From the NCBI RefSeq assembly GCF_019754945.1, contig NZ_JAEUWU010000001.1:620001-684000 (forward strand): a stretch of 64,000 bases of DNA. Direction: 5' to 3'. The notes under the pieces were generated by a model. That model was not told where the DNA came from. It was given only the letters and a program-made list of their open reading frames with translations, and did not search any database. Shown piece by piece: positions 7,616 to 17,033 of the stretch (its first letter is position 1; every line of letters begins with the position of its first letter). The position numbers were made by a program, and so were the translations under genes. The DNA is from Corynebacterium pseudokroppenstedtii. Its GTDB lineage: Bacteria > Actinomycetota > Actinomycetes > Mycobacteriales > Mycobacteriaceae.

Positions 7616-10483
7616 GTGACCGAAGCGTCAGCCGAGGACCTTCCTATTTTCCACCGCTTTGCCCACCAGCACGATTTCCCGTTCGACCGATTCCAAATTG
7701 ACGGATGCCACGCCATCGAACGCGGCCGCGGAGTACTCGTCAGCGCACCAACAGGCTCCGGAAAAACAATCGTCGGGGAATTTGCCGTATTTCTCGCACT
7801 AGAAACAGGCAAACGCTGCTTCTACACCACGCCTATCAAGGCACTGTCGAACCAGAAATACAACGATCTCCGCGCCACCTACGGTGATGACCGAGTGGGC
7901 CTCATGACCGGGGACGTCTCCATCAATCGGGAAGCCGACGTCATCGTTATGACCACTGAGGTCCTGCGCAACATGATCTACGCCGACGCGGACTCCCTGG
8001 ACAACCTCTCCCACGTGGTGATGGATGAGGTTCACTACCTTGCCGACCCCGAACGCGGCCCAGTATGGGAAGAAATCATCCTCAACCTTGACGAGTCGGT
8101 ATCCATCGTCGCTCTCTCCGCCACGGTGTCCAATATCGAACAATTCGGTGAGTGGATAAAGATGACCCGCGGCGACACCGACATCATCGTCTGGGAACAC
8201 CGCCCCGTCCCACTTCACCAATACATGCTGCTAGGAAACTCAATTATCCCGCTATTTTCGCGAGACAATGACGACGCTACGCAGGAACTATCAGCCCCGA
8301 TCAACCCAGAACTAGTCTCACGATGCGCGGCCGCGGAACGACGGAGTAACGGCCGACGTAAACGCCCACACCGCCCAGCCGTAATCGGGCAGCTGCAGGC
8401 AGCATCCATGCTCCCCGCGATCATCTTCATCTTCTCCCGAGCAGGCTGCGAAGGAGCGCTAGCCCAGTGCTACACAGCGCGAGTACAACTCACCACGCGC
8501 GACGAAGCACGCGAAATTCTCTCCATTATCGACGCCGACACCGCTGACATCCCTCAAGAAGACTTGGACCTCATGGGGTTCCGCCGGTGGCGGACCAACC
8601 TCTCGCGGGGAATTGCGGCACACCACGCAGGAATGCTGCCCGCCTTCAGGCACATCGTCGAAAAACTATTCGTGCGTGGCCTGCTCAAAGTCGTCTTCGC
8701 CACAGAAACACTGGCGCTCGGGATCAACATGCCTGCCCGCACCGTCGTCCTCGAATCACTCGTCAAATTCAACGGCGAAGCCCACGTTGATCTCACCCCT
8801 GCCCAATACACCCAGCTCACCGGCCGCGCCGGGCGTCGCGGTATCGATGTGTTGGGAAACGCGGTGGTGTTATGGCAGCCGTCGATGGATCCAGAAGCTG
8901 TCGCCGGGTTGGCGTCGACACGAACCTATCCGCTGATTTCGACGTTCCGCCCCGGCTACAACATGTCCGTCAATCTGCTCAATACGCTGGGGGTTGAGAA
9001 ATCACACCGCCTTTTGGAGCGATCATTCGCTCAGTTCTTAGCAAATGAGGACGTGGTTGCTCGTGCTCATGAGCGACGCGCTCATCAACGTCACGCAGAT
9101 TCTCAGCATGATGAGCTCCTGGGCCTCCTCGGACACAGGTCTGAAAACAAACTGGCAGAATACGTCGCTATTCGCAAAAACCTCTCCCATGAAGAGAAGA
9201 AAGCCCAGGCTGAGAACCGGAAAGAACGGTTTAAAGAAATCTCTCGTTGCCTCCGTTCGCTCACCGTAGGTGATGTGATCGCACTTCCGGAGGGGCGCAA
9301 CCCCGCATTGGCGGTGTGCGTCAGAGCCGCTGGAGCGGGTAAGGCATCATCTAAAGAGAAGCACCGTCACGATTCGGCGCGACGCTACCGCGGCCGCCGT
9401 CGACACCATGACCGTGAAAACCCAGACATGGACGGTCAGGATCCACGGCCGATGGTGATCACGGAAGATGGGCGAGTGGGGCAGCTTCATGCAGATGAGC
9501 TGGGCAATGTGCCCATGACGGTTGGGCGGATGCGTCTTCCTCGAGATGTGTCTCGCCATCCCAAGCGGGCACGCTCACTTGTCCGCTCTGAGTTCCGTCG
9601 ACAATCTTTTCATCGGCCTCGATCTCTCAAGCCCAAAGCCCGTGTGAGAAAGAACGCCACGATCAAGTCGTTGAGGAAAGAGCTGCGTGCCCACCCAGTA
9701 CACAAGTGGGAGAACCGGGAGGAACTCGTCCGTGCCTATGCCCGATTGGCACACACGCGGGAGAAAATAGCAGATCATTCGGACACACAGTCGGGTTCGG
9801 GCGCGTCTGGAAGAGTGCTCGATGCGGATACCCTGGTCTCTACCTTCGATAGGATGATCGCGCTGCTGCGTGAGATGGACTATGTGGATCCGCCCATCGA
9901 TGACGAATCCGATGCTGTGGCCTCCAGCGACGCTGCCCAGGAAGGCTCCAATGGCACCCCTGACTTGTCGTTGACCGAAGAAGGCCTGCGTCTGGCACGT
10001 ATTCACAATCAGTCCGATCTGCTCATTGCTCAGTGTTTGCGACGGAAGATTTGGGATGATTTGGACCCCGCTGAGCTAGCAGGGGTGGTGAGCACCTGCG
10101 TCTTCGAGAATCGTAAGTCGGTTCCGGGAGACGTTGAGGTCCCGACGGAGCCATTAGCCACGGCGATAGAGAACACTGAGCGTCTCTGGGAGGAGATCGT
10201 GACAGATGAAGAGCGTCATCATCTCCCGATGACCAGGCCTATCGAGACCGAGCTGGCCACGGCGATGCATCAGTGGACGGCCGGCGCACCTTTGGCGTAT
10301 TGCGTTCAAGCCGCCGCCGCGAACGGGACATCACTAACACCAGGTGATTTCGTCCGATCGTGTCGACAAGTCATCGACGTGCTTAATCAAATTAAAACAG
10401 CAGGATATTCCAACGATATTCGCGCACATGCTCGGCAAGCGGTGGAGACCATGCGTCGAGGCGTCGTTGCCATGGGGAGTTAA
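7616..10483 (+). CDS. helY: DEVH-box RNA/DNA helicase HelY (Ski2/Mtr4-like)
   Basis: A 955-residue superfamily 2 helicase. Motif I is APTGSGKT (residues about 43-50), motif II is MDEVHYL, motif III is ALSATVSN and motif VI is QLTGRAGRRGID. The C-terminal arch and helical region typical of Ski2/Mtr4-like proteins follows. Actinobacterial HelY is thought to act on structured RNA, but its substrate is not settled. The GTG start at 7616 follows AAGGAG closely. A basic and His-rich insert (about residues 575-605) looks disordered. Third-position base use changes near base 8850, from C/A-rich to G/T-rich. Confidence 0.93.
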   Translation: MTEASAEDLPIFHRFAHQHDFPFDRFQIDGCHAIERGRGVLVSAPTGSGKTIVGEFAVFLALETGKRCFYTTPIKALSNQKYNDLRATYGDDRVGLMTGDVSINREADVIVMTTEVLRNMIYADADSLDNLSHVVMDEVHYLADPERGPVWEEIILNLDESVSIVALSATVSNIEQFGEWIKMTRGDTDIIVWEHRPVPLHQYMLLGNSIIPLFSRDNDDATQELSAPINPELVSRCAAAERRSNGRRKRPHRPAVIGQLQAASMLPAIIFIFSRAGCEGALAQCYTARVQLTTRDEAREILSIIDADTADIPQEDLDLMGFRRWRTNLSRGIAAHHAGMLPAFRHIVEKLFVRGLLKVVFATETLALGINMPARTVVLESLVKFNGEAHVDLTPAQYTQLTGRAGRRGIDVLGNAVVLWQPSMDPEAVAGLASTRTYPLISTFRPGYNMSVNLLNTLGVEKSHRLLERSFAQFLANEDVVARAHERRAHQRHADSQHDELLGLLGHRSENKLAEYVAIRKNLSHEEKKAQAENRKERFKEISRCLRSLTVGDVIALPEGRNPALAVCVRAAGAGKASSKEKHRHDSARRYRGRRRHHDRENPDMDGQDPRPMVITEDGRVGQLHADELGNVPMTVGRMRLPRDVSRHPKRARSLVRSEFRRQSFHRPRSLKPKARVRKNATIKSLRKELRAHPVHKWENREELVRAYARLAHTREKIADHSDTQSGSGASGRVLDADTLVSTFDRMIALLREMDYVDPPIDDESDAVASSDAAQEGSNGTPDLSLTEEGLRLARIHNQSDLLIAQCLRRKIWDDLDPAELAGVVSTCVFENRKSVPGDVEVPTEPLATAIENTERLWEEIVTDEERHHLPMTRPIETELATAMHQWTAGAPLAYCVQAAAANGTSLTPGDFVRSCRQVIDVLNQIKTAGYSNDIRAHARQAVETMRRGVVAMGS

Positions 10484-10498
10484 GCGCGATCACCGAAA

Positions 10499-11755
10499 AT
10501 GCCTAGTAGTGTCTTAGATATGACTCAATCGATTTCGCAAACGACAAACGACGTTTCCTCTGACGACAATTCATCGAGCGACGTGGCTGGTTCTCCAGCA
10601 GCGCAGTCGGGCACGAACAGTGAGCACGATCGTGACGCGGCGTTCGCGAGCCGCCTCGAGCGTGCCCGTCGGTTGGTGAAAGACAACCAGCTGGAGGGCC
10701 TCGTTTTCGGCTCAGGCGTCGAGTTGGAATATTTCATCGGGACGCCATTGTTTTCACATGAGCGCCTAACTGCTTTGGTCATTACGCGAGATCGTGCCGT
10801 TCTGGTGGCTCCGGCCGTCGAACGCGGAGAAATTGAGGACAGCTACGTTCCCCGGTCTGAGGTCACCGTCGACTATTGGGTCGATGGACAAGATCCTCAT
10901 GACCTGGTTATTAATGTGCTGACATCGAGCAACCCCCGCAATGACGAAGGGGAGACCCCGTCAGGGACAGTGGGTGTCGGCTCTACGATGACTGCTGATC
11001 ATCTTCTCCCTCTGCAGGACCGCGGCTATCGCTGGATACTGGCCGGCCCCGTGCTCCGCGAATTATTGATGAGAAAAGATTCCTACGAGATTGAGCAGCT
11101 CACTGCAGCGGGCCAGGCCATCGATCGAGTCCACGCAGCAGTCCCGGGCCTACTCCGCGACGGCCGCACTGAGCGTGACGTCGCTCGCGATATCGAACGG
11201 CTCATCCTCAAAGAGCACCAAGCCGTCGATTTCATCATCGTCGGATCAGGGCCGAACGGTGCGAATCCACACCACGAATACTCCGACCGCATCATTTCCG
11301 CGGGCGACGTCGTAGTTGTCGATATTGGCGGAACACTTAATGGCTATCACTCGGACTGCACACGCACATATGTTGTGGATGAGCCAACCGAGAAGCAACA
11401 AGAAATCTACGATGTCCTCCACCAGGCACAGAAAGAAGCCGTGTCAGCGGCGAAGCCCGGTGTATCCGCCTCCCAAATTGACGCCATTGCCAGAAATGTC
11501 ATCACCGAGGCGGGATATGGCGACAACTTCATTCACCGGACCGGCCACGGTATAGGCCTGTCCACTCACGAAGAACCGTTTATCGTGACAGGCAATGAAT
11601 TGGTCCTGGAACCCGGAATGGCGTTCTCGGTGGAGCCCGGGATTTACCTGGAAGGCGAGTGGGGTGCCCGCATCGAGGATATTCTGATCATTACCGACGA
11701 CGGTGCCACGTCAGTCAATAACCAAACCCATGACCTCGTTCGAACTGAAAAATAA
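10499..11755 (+). CDS. pepP: M24-family Xaa-Pro aminopeptidase-like metallopeptidase
   Basis: A 418-residue pita-bread-fold peptidase. The five expected metal ligands are visible in order: Asp in VVDIGGTLNG, Asp in YHSDCTRTY, His in HRTGHGIGLS, Glu in FSVEPGIY and Glu in ARIEDI. An N-terminal creatinase-like domain precedes the catalytic half, as in Xaa-Pro aminopeptidases and dipeptidases. The substrate (aminopeptidase P or prolidase) cannot be decided from sequence alone. The first 40 residues are Ser/Asp/Asn-rich and may be disordered; ATG 10520 is an alternative start. The gene is 15 bases after helY and 13 before cobL, so it may be part of a longer transcript. Confidence 0.9.
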   Translation: MPSSVLDMTQSISQTTNDVSSDDNSSSDVAGSPAAQSGTNSEHDRDAAFASRLERARRLVKDNQLEGLVFGSGVELEYFIGTPLFSHERLTALVITRDRAVLVAPAVERGEIEDSYVPRSEVTVDYWVDGQDPHDLVINVLTSSNPRNDEGETPSGTVGVGSTMTADHLLPLQDRGYRWILAGPVLRELLMRKDSYEIEQLTAAGQAIDRVHAAVPGLLRDGRTERDVARDIERLILKEHQAVDFIIVGSGPNGANPHHEYSDRIISAGDVVVVDIGGTLNGYHSDCTRTYVVDEPTEKQQEIYDVLHQAQKEAVSAAKPGVSASQIDAIARNVITEAGYGDNFIHRTGHGIGLSTHEEPFIVTGNELVLEPGMAFSVEPGIYLEGEWGARIEDILIITDDGATSVNNQTHDLVRTEK

Positions 11756-11768
11756 TGAGCGCACTGTC

Positions 11769-13082
11769 ATGACAAGCTCACCTCTACGGGCGGTAGACAC
11801 TCCGCCACCCGATGGCGACGATTCAGATTCGCCCCTATCCGGTATCAATCCGCACCGGCGTAACCCATTATTGGGGCACGACGGCAGTGGATGGATCATC
11901 GTCGTCGGCATTGGGGCCGATGGAATGGACGGCATAGGCGAGCGCGCCCACCGGGCCATCACGAACGCTGATGTCGTCGTCGGATCCTGGCGGCAGCTTC
12001 AACTCGTTCCGGATAGTTGTCAGGCAACGAAGAAACCGTGGCCGTCACCGCTGGTTCCGCACATTGCGGAATTGTTTGACTCCCTCGCGGATCACCGGGT
12101 TGTTGTCCTGGCCAGTGGCGACCCGATGTTTTTCGGCATCGGTACGACGCTGGCGCGGATTCTCGGGCCCGATGCGTTCACTGTGATCCCGGCAGCATCG
12201 TCGGCAAGTTTGGCATGTGCGCGTTTAGGGTGGGGGCTTAACACAACACCTGTCGTGAGCCTCTTGACCAAGCCCGTAGAAATACTCGGCCCACTATGCG
12301 ACGACGGAATCCCTTTCCTCGTCCTTTGCCGCGATAGCCATTCACCGGCGGATATCTGCGACTATCTGTGCTCGCGGTGGCTGGGTGACGCGCGGGTTGA
12401 TCTGCTGTCAGATTTGGGCTCGTCACATGAGACTCATACGGTCTCTACGGCGCGTCAGCCTGAGGCGCTCGATGCCCAGTCGAATTTGTGCATTGTCGCA
12501 GTCACGCCCACGAAAGCTGGGCTCAGTCGTGCACCGGGTAGACCGGATGAGACCTATGCAAATGATGGTCAGTTAACTAAGTCCGACATTCGCGCGCTGA
12601 CCTTGGCTGCCCTAGCGCCGCATCCGGGAGAGATTCTTTGGGATATCGGTGGGGGATCGGGTTCGGTCAGCGTCGAGTGGTGCCGGCTCGCGCGGAATGC
12701 AGAGTCCTATGTGATTGAGCACGTCCATGAGAGAGCTGCACGGATTACGACAAATTCACTGGGCTACCCGGTCACTGTCGTACACGGGAAGGCGCCCGAA
12801 GCTCTTGACGATTTACCGTCCCCCGATGCGGTTTTCATCGGCGGGGGACTGACGCACCCCGGTGTCGTCGACCGTGCTTGGGAGGCGTTGCGCCCTGGTG
12901 GGCGGTTTGTCGCCAACGCTGTCACGGTGGAGTCGGAGCAGATGGTGCTCCAGCTTCAGGAAAAGTGGGGTGGCTCGTTAACGCGCTTTGAGGTTTCTCA
13001 TCATTCAGCCTTGGGGTCGTTCCATGCGTGGCGGCCCGCCCTTCCGATTATTCGTTTCGTAACAACAAAACCGGCGGTGTAG
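11769..13082 (+). CDS. cobL: Precorrin-6Y C5,15-methyltransferase (decarboxylating) CobL
   Basis: A CbiE-CbiT fusion of 437 residues from ATG 11769. The N-terminal tetrapyrrole methylase domain has GWIIVVGIGADGMDGIGERA and ASGDPMFFGIGTTL. The C-terminal class I SAM methyltransferase domain has LWDIGGGSGSVSVEW. It adds methyl groups at C5 and C15 of precorrin-6B and removes the C12 acetate carboxyl in aerobic cobalamin synthesis. The longer frame from GTG 11703 would overlap pepP by 53 bases, so I prefer ATG 11769. The first 40 residues are a non-conserved Pro/Asp-rich extension. Confidence 0.94.
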   Translation: MTSSPLRAVDTPPPDGDDSDSPLSGINPHRRNPLLGHDGSGWIIVVGIGADGMDGIGERAHRAITNADVVVGSWRQLQLVPDSCQATKKPWPSPLVPHIAELFDSLADHRVVVLASGDPMFFGIGTTLARILGPDAFTVIPAASSASLACARLGWGLNTTPVVSLLTKPVEILGPLCDDGIPFLVLCRDSHSPADICDYLCSRWLGDARVDLLSDLGSSHETHTVSTARQPEALDAQSNLCIVAVTPTKAGLSRAPGRPDETYANDGQLTKSDIRALTLAALAPHPGEILWDIGGGSGSVSVEWCRLARNAESYVIEHVHERAARITTNSLGYPVTVVHGKAPEALDDLPSPDAVFIGGGLTHPGVVDRAWEALRPGGRFVANAVTVESEQMVLQLQEKWGGSLTRFEVSHHSALGSFHAWRPALPIIRFVTTKPAV

Positions 13083-13136
13083 GGCGCAGCGGTGCTTCCG
13101 CTGACGAATCACTACTGGTTGAAAAGGTGTGTTCTC

Positions 13137-13913
13137 ATGACTGTTTATTTCATTGGTGCCGGACCCGGCGCGGCTGACCTGCTCACCCTTCGAGCGGATG
13201 CGTTGATCCGGCGTTGCGAGGTGTGCCTCTACGCCGGATCTATCGTCCCGCCCGAGGTTCTGGAGCATTGCCCCGAAGGTGCCGATGTGATTAACACTGC
13301 ACGGATGCCTCTGGATGCCATCGTGGAGACCATCGCGAAGGCCGATAGTGAAGGCAAGGACGTTGCTCGATTGCAATCGGGAGATCCCTCGCTCTGGTCT
13401 GCCCTGGCCGAACAGGCGCGTCGACTCGTGGAGCGGAATATTGACTATGAAATCGTTCCGGGGGTTCCGGCTTTCTCTGCCGCGGCTGCGTCATTAGGCC
13501 ATGAGCTGACCGTTCCCACCATTGGTCAATCGGTGATCTTGACGAGGATCTCGGGCCGTGCATCATCGATGCCGGAGGGGGAGTCGTTGCCGGAATTGGG
13601 CTCACATGGTGCGACGATGTGTATTCATCTGGCGGCACACGACGCCCAGCGCATCAGCGATGAACTCACCCCAACATACGGCGCCGATTGTCCTGTGGCT
13701 GTTGTTGCGTTCGCTTCTCGTCCGAATGAGCGTGTTCTTCGCACGACCCTCGGCAAACTTCCCGACGATATTGCCACGGAAGGCATCACGCGGACCGCGG
13801 TCATTACCGTGGGGCAGACGTTGGCCGCAGACGAGTTCCCCGATAGCTTCCTTTATTCTGACGACCGACCCCGCGACGCCCACGGACGTACCATCCCCTG
13901 TAGCCACGACTAA
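13137..13913 (+). CDS. cobM: Precorrin-4 C11-methyltransferase CobM
   Basis: A 258-residue tetrapyrrole methylase with FIGAGPGAADLLTLR at the N terminus, LQSGDPSLWSAL and the LTRISGRASSMPEGESL segment typical of CobM/CbiF. It transfers a methyl group from SAM to C11 of precorrin-4. I chose ATG 13137, which follows AAAAGG, over the upstream in-frame GTG at 13092. The gene sits 54 bases after cobL, with cobK next, so cobL-cobM-cobK form one rightward unit. Confidence 0.95.
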   Translation: MTVYFIGAGPGAADLLTLRADALIRRCEVCLYAGSIVPPEVLEHCPEGADVINTARMPLDAIVETIAKADSEGKDVARLQSGDPSLWSALAEQARRLVERNIDYEIVPGVPAFSAAAASLGHELTVPTIGQSVILTRISGRASSMPEGESLPELGSHGATMCIHLAAHDAQRISDELTPTYGADCPVAVVAFASRPNERVLRTTLGKLPDDIATEGITRTAVITVGQTLAADEFPDSFLYSDDRPRDAHGRTIPCSHD

Positions 13914-13948
13914 ACCGGCACCGAGCCCTCGGATCAGATTCCGGCTCA

Positions 13949-14698
13949 ATGACTGTTAAGGACACTTCTTCACCTATGCGCGCTCTCATACTTGGTGGAA
14001 CCGCTGAAGCTCGAGAACTCGCTACTCTTTTAGTCAATAAAGGGTGGCATATCACGACGTCGTTAGCTGGGCGAGTGAAACATCCCCGACTTCCCGCGGG
14101 GGAGGTCCGTATCGGTGGTTTCGGTGGGCCATCCGGTCTGGCACGGTGGATACTCGACGAAAAAGTTGACGTTATTGTCGACGCCACGCACCCCTTCGCC
14201 GAGCGCATTAGTACCTCCGCTTATGAGGCGGCTCGTGCGACGCACGTTCCCTTATTGGCGCTTCATCGCCCCGCCTGGGAGGAGCAGTCGGGGGATCGAT
14301 GGATTCACGTTTCCACCATGCGTGAGGCAGCGCAGAAAGCTCAGCGTTTCGCTCATGTATTTCTGACGATTGGCCGGCAGCAGCTCGCTCCCTTTGCCGA
14401 CGACCCGGATAACCTCTACGTCATCCGCAGCGTTGAACCGCCGTCAGCGCCGTTGCCCGCCCGGCACCGCATTATTCTTGACCGCGGCCCCTTCAGCCTC
14501 TCCTCGGAGAAGAAGACGCTCATTGACAACCAAATCGATGTTGTCATCACCAAGAACTCCGGGGGATCAACCTATCCCAAGCTTGAGGCCGCGCGGAGCC
14601 TTAATATTCCGGTCATTATCGTTGATCGGCCACCACTGCCGGCCTCATGGGTTGTGACCTCAGCGGATGAAGCCGTCGAGGCTCTCAGTCATCTTTGA
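13949..14698 (+). CDS. cobK: Precorrin-6A reductase CobK
   Basis: Up to 249 residues. The ALILGGTAEARELATLL motif is the dinucleotide-binding start of CobK/CbiJ, and VDATHPFAERIS is another family signature. It reduces precorrin-6A to precorrin-6B with NADPH. ATG 13949 has no clear ribosome-binding site. ATG 13976 would begin the protein at MRALILGG, which fits other family members better, although AAGGA at 13958-13962 is somewhat far from it. It ends 18 bases from the convergent cobJ stop, with no obvious terminator between. Confidence 0.93.
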   Translation: MTVKDTSSPMRALILGGTAEARELATLLVNKGWHITTSLAGRVKHPRLPAGEVRIGGFGGPSGLARWILDEKVDVIVDATHPFAERISTSAYEAARATHVPLLALHRPAWEEQSGDRWIHVSTMREAAQKAQRFAHVFLTIGRQQLAPFADDPDNLYVIRSVEPPSAPLPARHRIILDRGPFSLSSEKKTLIDNQIDVVITKNSGGSTYPKLEAARSLNIPVIIVDRPPLPASWVVTSADEAVEALSHL

Positions 14699-14716
14699 TG
14701 CCCCTGGCGTGGGAAC

Positions 14717-15496
14717 TCAGTCGTCTGTAGCGGGCGCCTCATAATGCCGAGCAGTAAAGACGCGACGACCATCCGGCCCGTCGTACACATGCGTTGTCGA
14801 TGCTCCCACGATCAGCATCGTCCGCATATCCACGACATCAGGGTCTAGCTCCGCCAACGTCGTCACGGTCACTGATTCATCCGCAGACCCCACTGCCCGG
14901 GCCACGATCACCGGGGTATCTGGCTTCTGAAAATCCAGCACGATATCCCGCAAGGCGCCGACCTGCCACCGCCGCGATTTCGACGCCGGGTTATAGACAG
15001 CAAAGGCCATATCCGCGCCCGCCAAAGCGCGAACGCGTTTGACCACCACATCCCACGGCTTTAGCCGATCCGACAGTGACACCATGCCAAAATCATGGCC
15101 CAGTGGTGCTCCCACGCGACTCGCCACCGCTTGGGCTGCGGTCATTCCCGGCACAATTCTCACCGGAACGTCACGCCATTGATCATCATCTGCCGTCTCT
15201 AGAACAGCAGCAGCCATGGCAAACACTCCAGGGTCGCCAGAGGACACCACAGCCACCCGGCTGCCATGTCGGGCCATGTCCAAAGCCATTGCCGCCCGAA
15301 CCGCTTCTACTTTGTTGTCCGAGAGATGCCGTCGCTGGCCTGGAATTTCAGGAACACGCTTGACGTATGTGGAGTAGCCCACTACATCGGTGGCTTGGGC
15401 CAATTCTTCTGACGCCTCCGGAGTAATCCAGTCAGAGTTGCCGGGCCCAAGCCCAATAACAACGACCTCTCCCATTGATGTGTGTTCCATCATCAT
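14717..15496 (-). CDS. cobJ: Precorrin-3B C17-methyltransferase CobJ
   Basis: A 259-residue SAM-dependent tetrapyrrole methylase with VVIGLGPGNSDWITPEA and VVSSGDPGVFAMAA. It methylates C17 of precorrin-3B with ring contraction. It is the last gene of the leftward cobG-cobH-cobI-cobJ unit. Its ATG overlaps the cobI stop (ATGA), with AAGGA just upstream. In mycobacteria CobI and CobJ are commonly one fused protein (CobIJ); here they are separate but overlapping. Confidence 0.95.
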   Translation of the reverse strand: MMMEHTSMGEVVVIGLGPGNSDWITPEASEELAQATDVVGYSTYVKRVPEIPGQRRHLSDNKVEAVRAAMALDMARHGSRVAVVSSGDPGVFAMAAAVLETADDDQWRDVPVRIVPGMTAAQAVASRVGAPLGHDFGMVSLSDRLKPWDVVVKRVRALAGADMAFAVYNPASKSRRWQVGALRDIVLDFQKPDTPVIVARAVGSADESVTVTTLAELDPDVVDMRTMLIVGASTTHVYDGPDGRRVFTARHYEAPATDD

Positions 15497-16260
15497 TTAC
15501 TTCCTTCTGTCAATCGCCGCAATTCACTATCTGTCGGTGACGGCACCACCGCAACAGCGAAATACGGCACAGCGGCAGGGTCCACCTCCAGCAGAGGAAT
15601 AACCTGCTCACCCTCCATTGTGGCCCGCACAACAACATAGGCACGATCAGCCTGGCCAGCGCGCACAAGTGCCCGACGAACCGTTGGAAAAGTTCGCCCC
15701 AACTTCATAACGACGGCACCGTCGGACTGCGATAACCGCTGCACCAGCTCATCTTCAGATAATGTTCCTGGGACAACCCCCAGCGTCTCATCCTTTTCAA
15801 CCAACGGCCGCCCGACGGAGGCTGCGGCAGCAGTGATCGATGTGACCCCAGGAATAACAGTAGTGGGGTAACGGTCTGCTAAAGCACGATGAAGATGTTG
15901 GTAGGAGCTGTAGAGCATGGGGTCCCCGAGACTGAGAACTGCGACGGAGCGCCCCTGGTCAAGATGCTGAGCCAAACGAGCGGTGGCGCTGGCGTAAAAC
16001 TCTCCTAAAGCTCCTGCATAGCCACCAGCATGGTCAGCAACGCCCGTCGTGACCGGATAGGTGAGTAGCTCCTCGATCTGATCTGGATTGTCGCTGCCCA
16101 AATACGGGGCGGCGATACTCCGCGCCGTCGAATGGCCATGCGTGCCAGCATGGAATGCCACCACATCGGCCGACCCAATGATCTTCGCCGCCGCCACCGT
16201 GACCAGGCCTGAATCTCCCGGGCCTAGCCCTACGCCATACAAATGCCCCGACTCTGTCAC
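15493..16260 (-). CDS. cobI: Precorrin-2 C20-methyltransferase CobI
   Basis: A 255-residue tetrapyrrole methylase. YGVGLGPGDSGLVTVAA opens the fold, and LSLGDPMLYSSYQHL is the SAM-site loop typical of CobI/CbiL. It converts precorrin-2 to precorrin-3A. The GTG start lies in a GTGA overlap with the cobH stop, which implies translational coupling. Length is normal. Confidence 0.95.
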   Translation of the reverse strand: MTESGHLYGVGLGPGDSGLVTVAAAKIIGSADVVAFHAGTHGHSTARSIAAPYLGSDNPDQIEELLTYPVTTGVADHAGGYAGALGEFYASATARLAQHLDQGRSVAVLSLGDPMLYSSYQHLHRALADRYPTTVIPGVTSITAAAASVGRPLVEKDETLGVVPGTLSEDELVQRLSQSDGAVVMKLGRTFPTVRRALVRAGQADRAYVVVRATMEGEQVIPLLEVDPAAVPYFAVAVVPSPTDSELRRLTEGSK

Positions 16261-17033
16261 CGGTCTTCCGCCTCACCCTTCATGGCGGCGACGTTACTAT
16301 CCGCCGCGCCTTTCGTCGGAGTCTGAGGCTCATCCATGAGCTCATTCCGCCGGGCCAAAGCATTAATCGCAGCACACGTAATCGCAGAACCACCACGACG
16401 CCCACGAACAGTAATAAACTCAACGCCCAGCGACTCGGCACGTTCCTCCAGCTCAGACTTCGACTCAGCCGCACCCACAAAACCAACAGGAATGCCGATA
16501 ATCACCGCCGGCCGCTTCAGATCAGGACGCGCGGCCAACACATCCATCAAGTGGAACAACGCAGTAGGAGCATTCCCCACCGCTACCACCGCGCGGCCCA
16601 ACCGATCCGCGCACAAGTCAATAGCCGCCGCCGACCGCGTCGTCGACAATTCACGCGCCTTCTCCGCAACACCCGGAGTATTCAGCAAACACTCCACGTC
16701 GTTATCCGCTGGAAGACGCCGACGCGTCACACCACTCGACACCATCCGGACATCCGTAAAAATCGGCGCACCCGACTCCAAGGCAGCACGCCCCACCTGG
16801 ACAGCACCGTCGGAAAACACAATGTCGTCGGCCAAGGACACATCCCCGGCGGCGTGAATCATCCGCACCGCCACTGTCTCTTCGTCGGGAGAAAAACGAC
16901 TCAAATCACTCTCGTCACGAATAATCGCGAACGAACGTCGATAAATATCATTCCCCAGCGAAACATAGCGATCCCGGCTATACACCGCACCACCAGTCCT
17001 CTCCGAACGTGCCGACCCCACGACATCAGGCAT
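16257..17033 (-). CDS. cobH: Precorrin-8X methylmutase CobH
   Basis: A 258-residue protein with the segments VRMIHAAGDVSLADDIVFSD (catalytic His in the IHAAGD motif), DVRMVSSGV and VGFVGAAESK typical of CobH/CbiC. It moves a methyl group from C11 to C12 to give hydrogenobyrinic acid. The C-terminal 20 residues are a variable tail. It overlaps the cobG stop by 8 bases. The coding strand is unusually rich in G and T at third positions here, so the opposite strand is A+C-rich. Confidence 0.95.
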   Translation of the reverse strand: MPDVVGSARSERTGGAVYSRDRYVSLGNDIYRRSFAIIRDESDLSRFSPDEETVAVRMIHAAGDVSLADDIVFSDGAVQVGRAALESGAPIFTDVRMVSSGVTRRRLPADNDVECLLNTPGVAEKARELSTTRSAAAIDLCADRLGRAVVAVGNAPTALFHLMDVLAARPDLKRPAVIIGIPVGFVGAAESKSELEERAESLGVEFITVRGRRGGSAITCAAINALARRNELMDEPQTPTKGAADSNVAAMKGEAEDR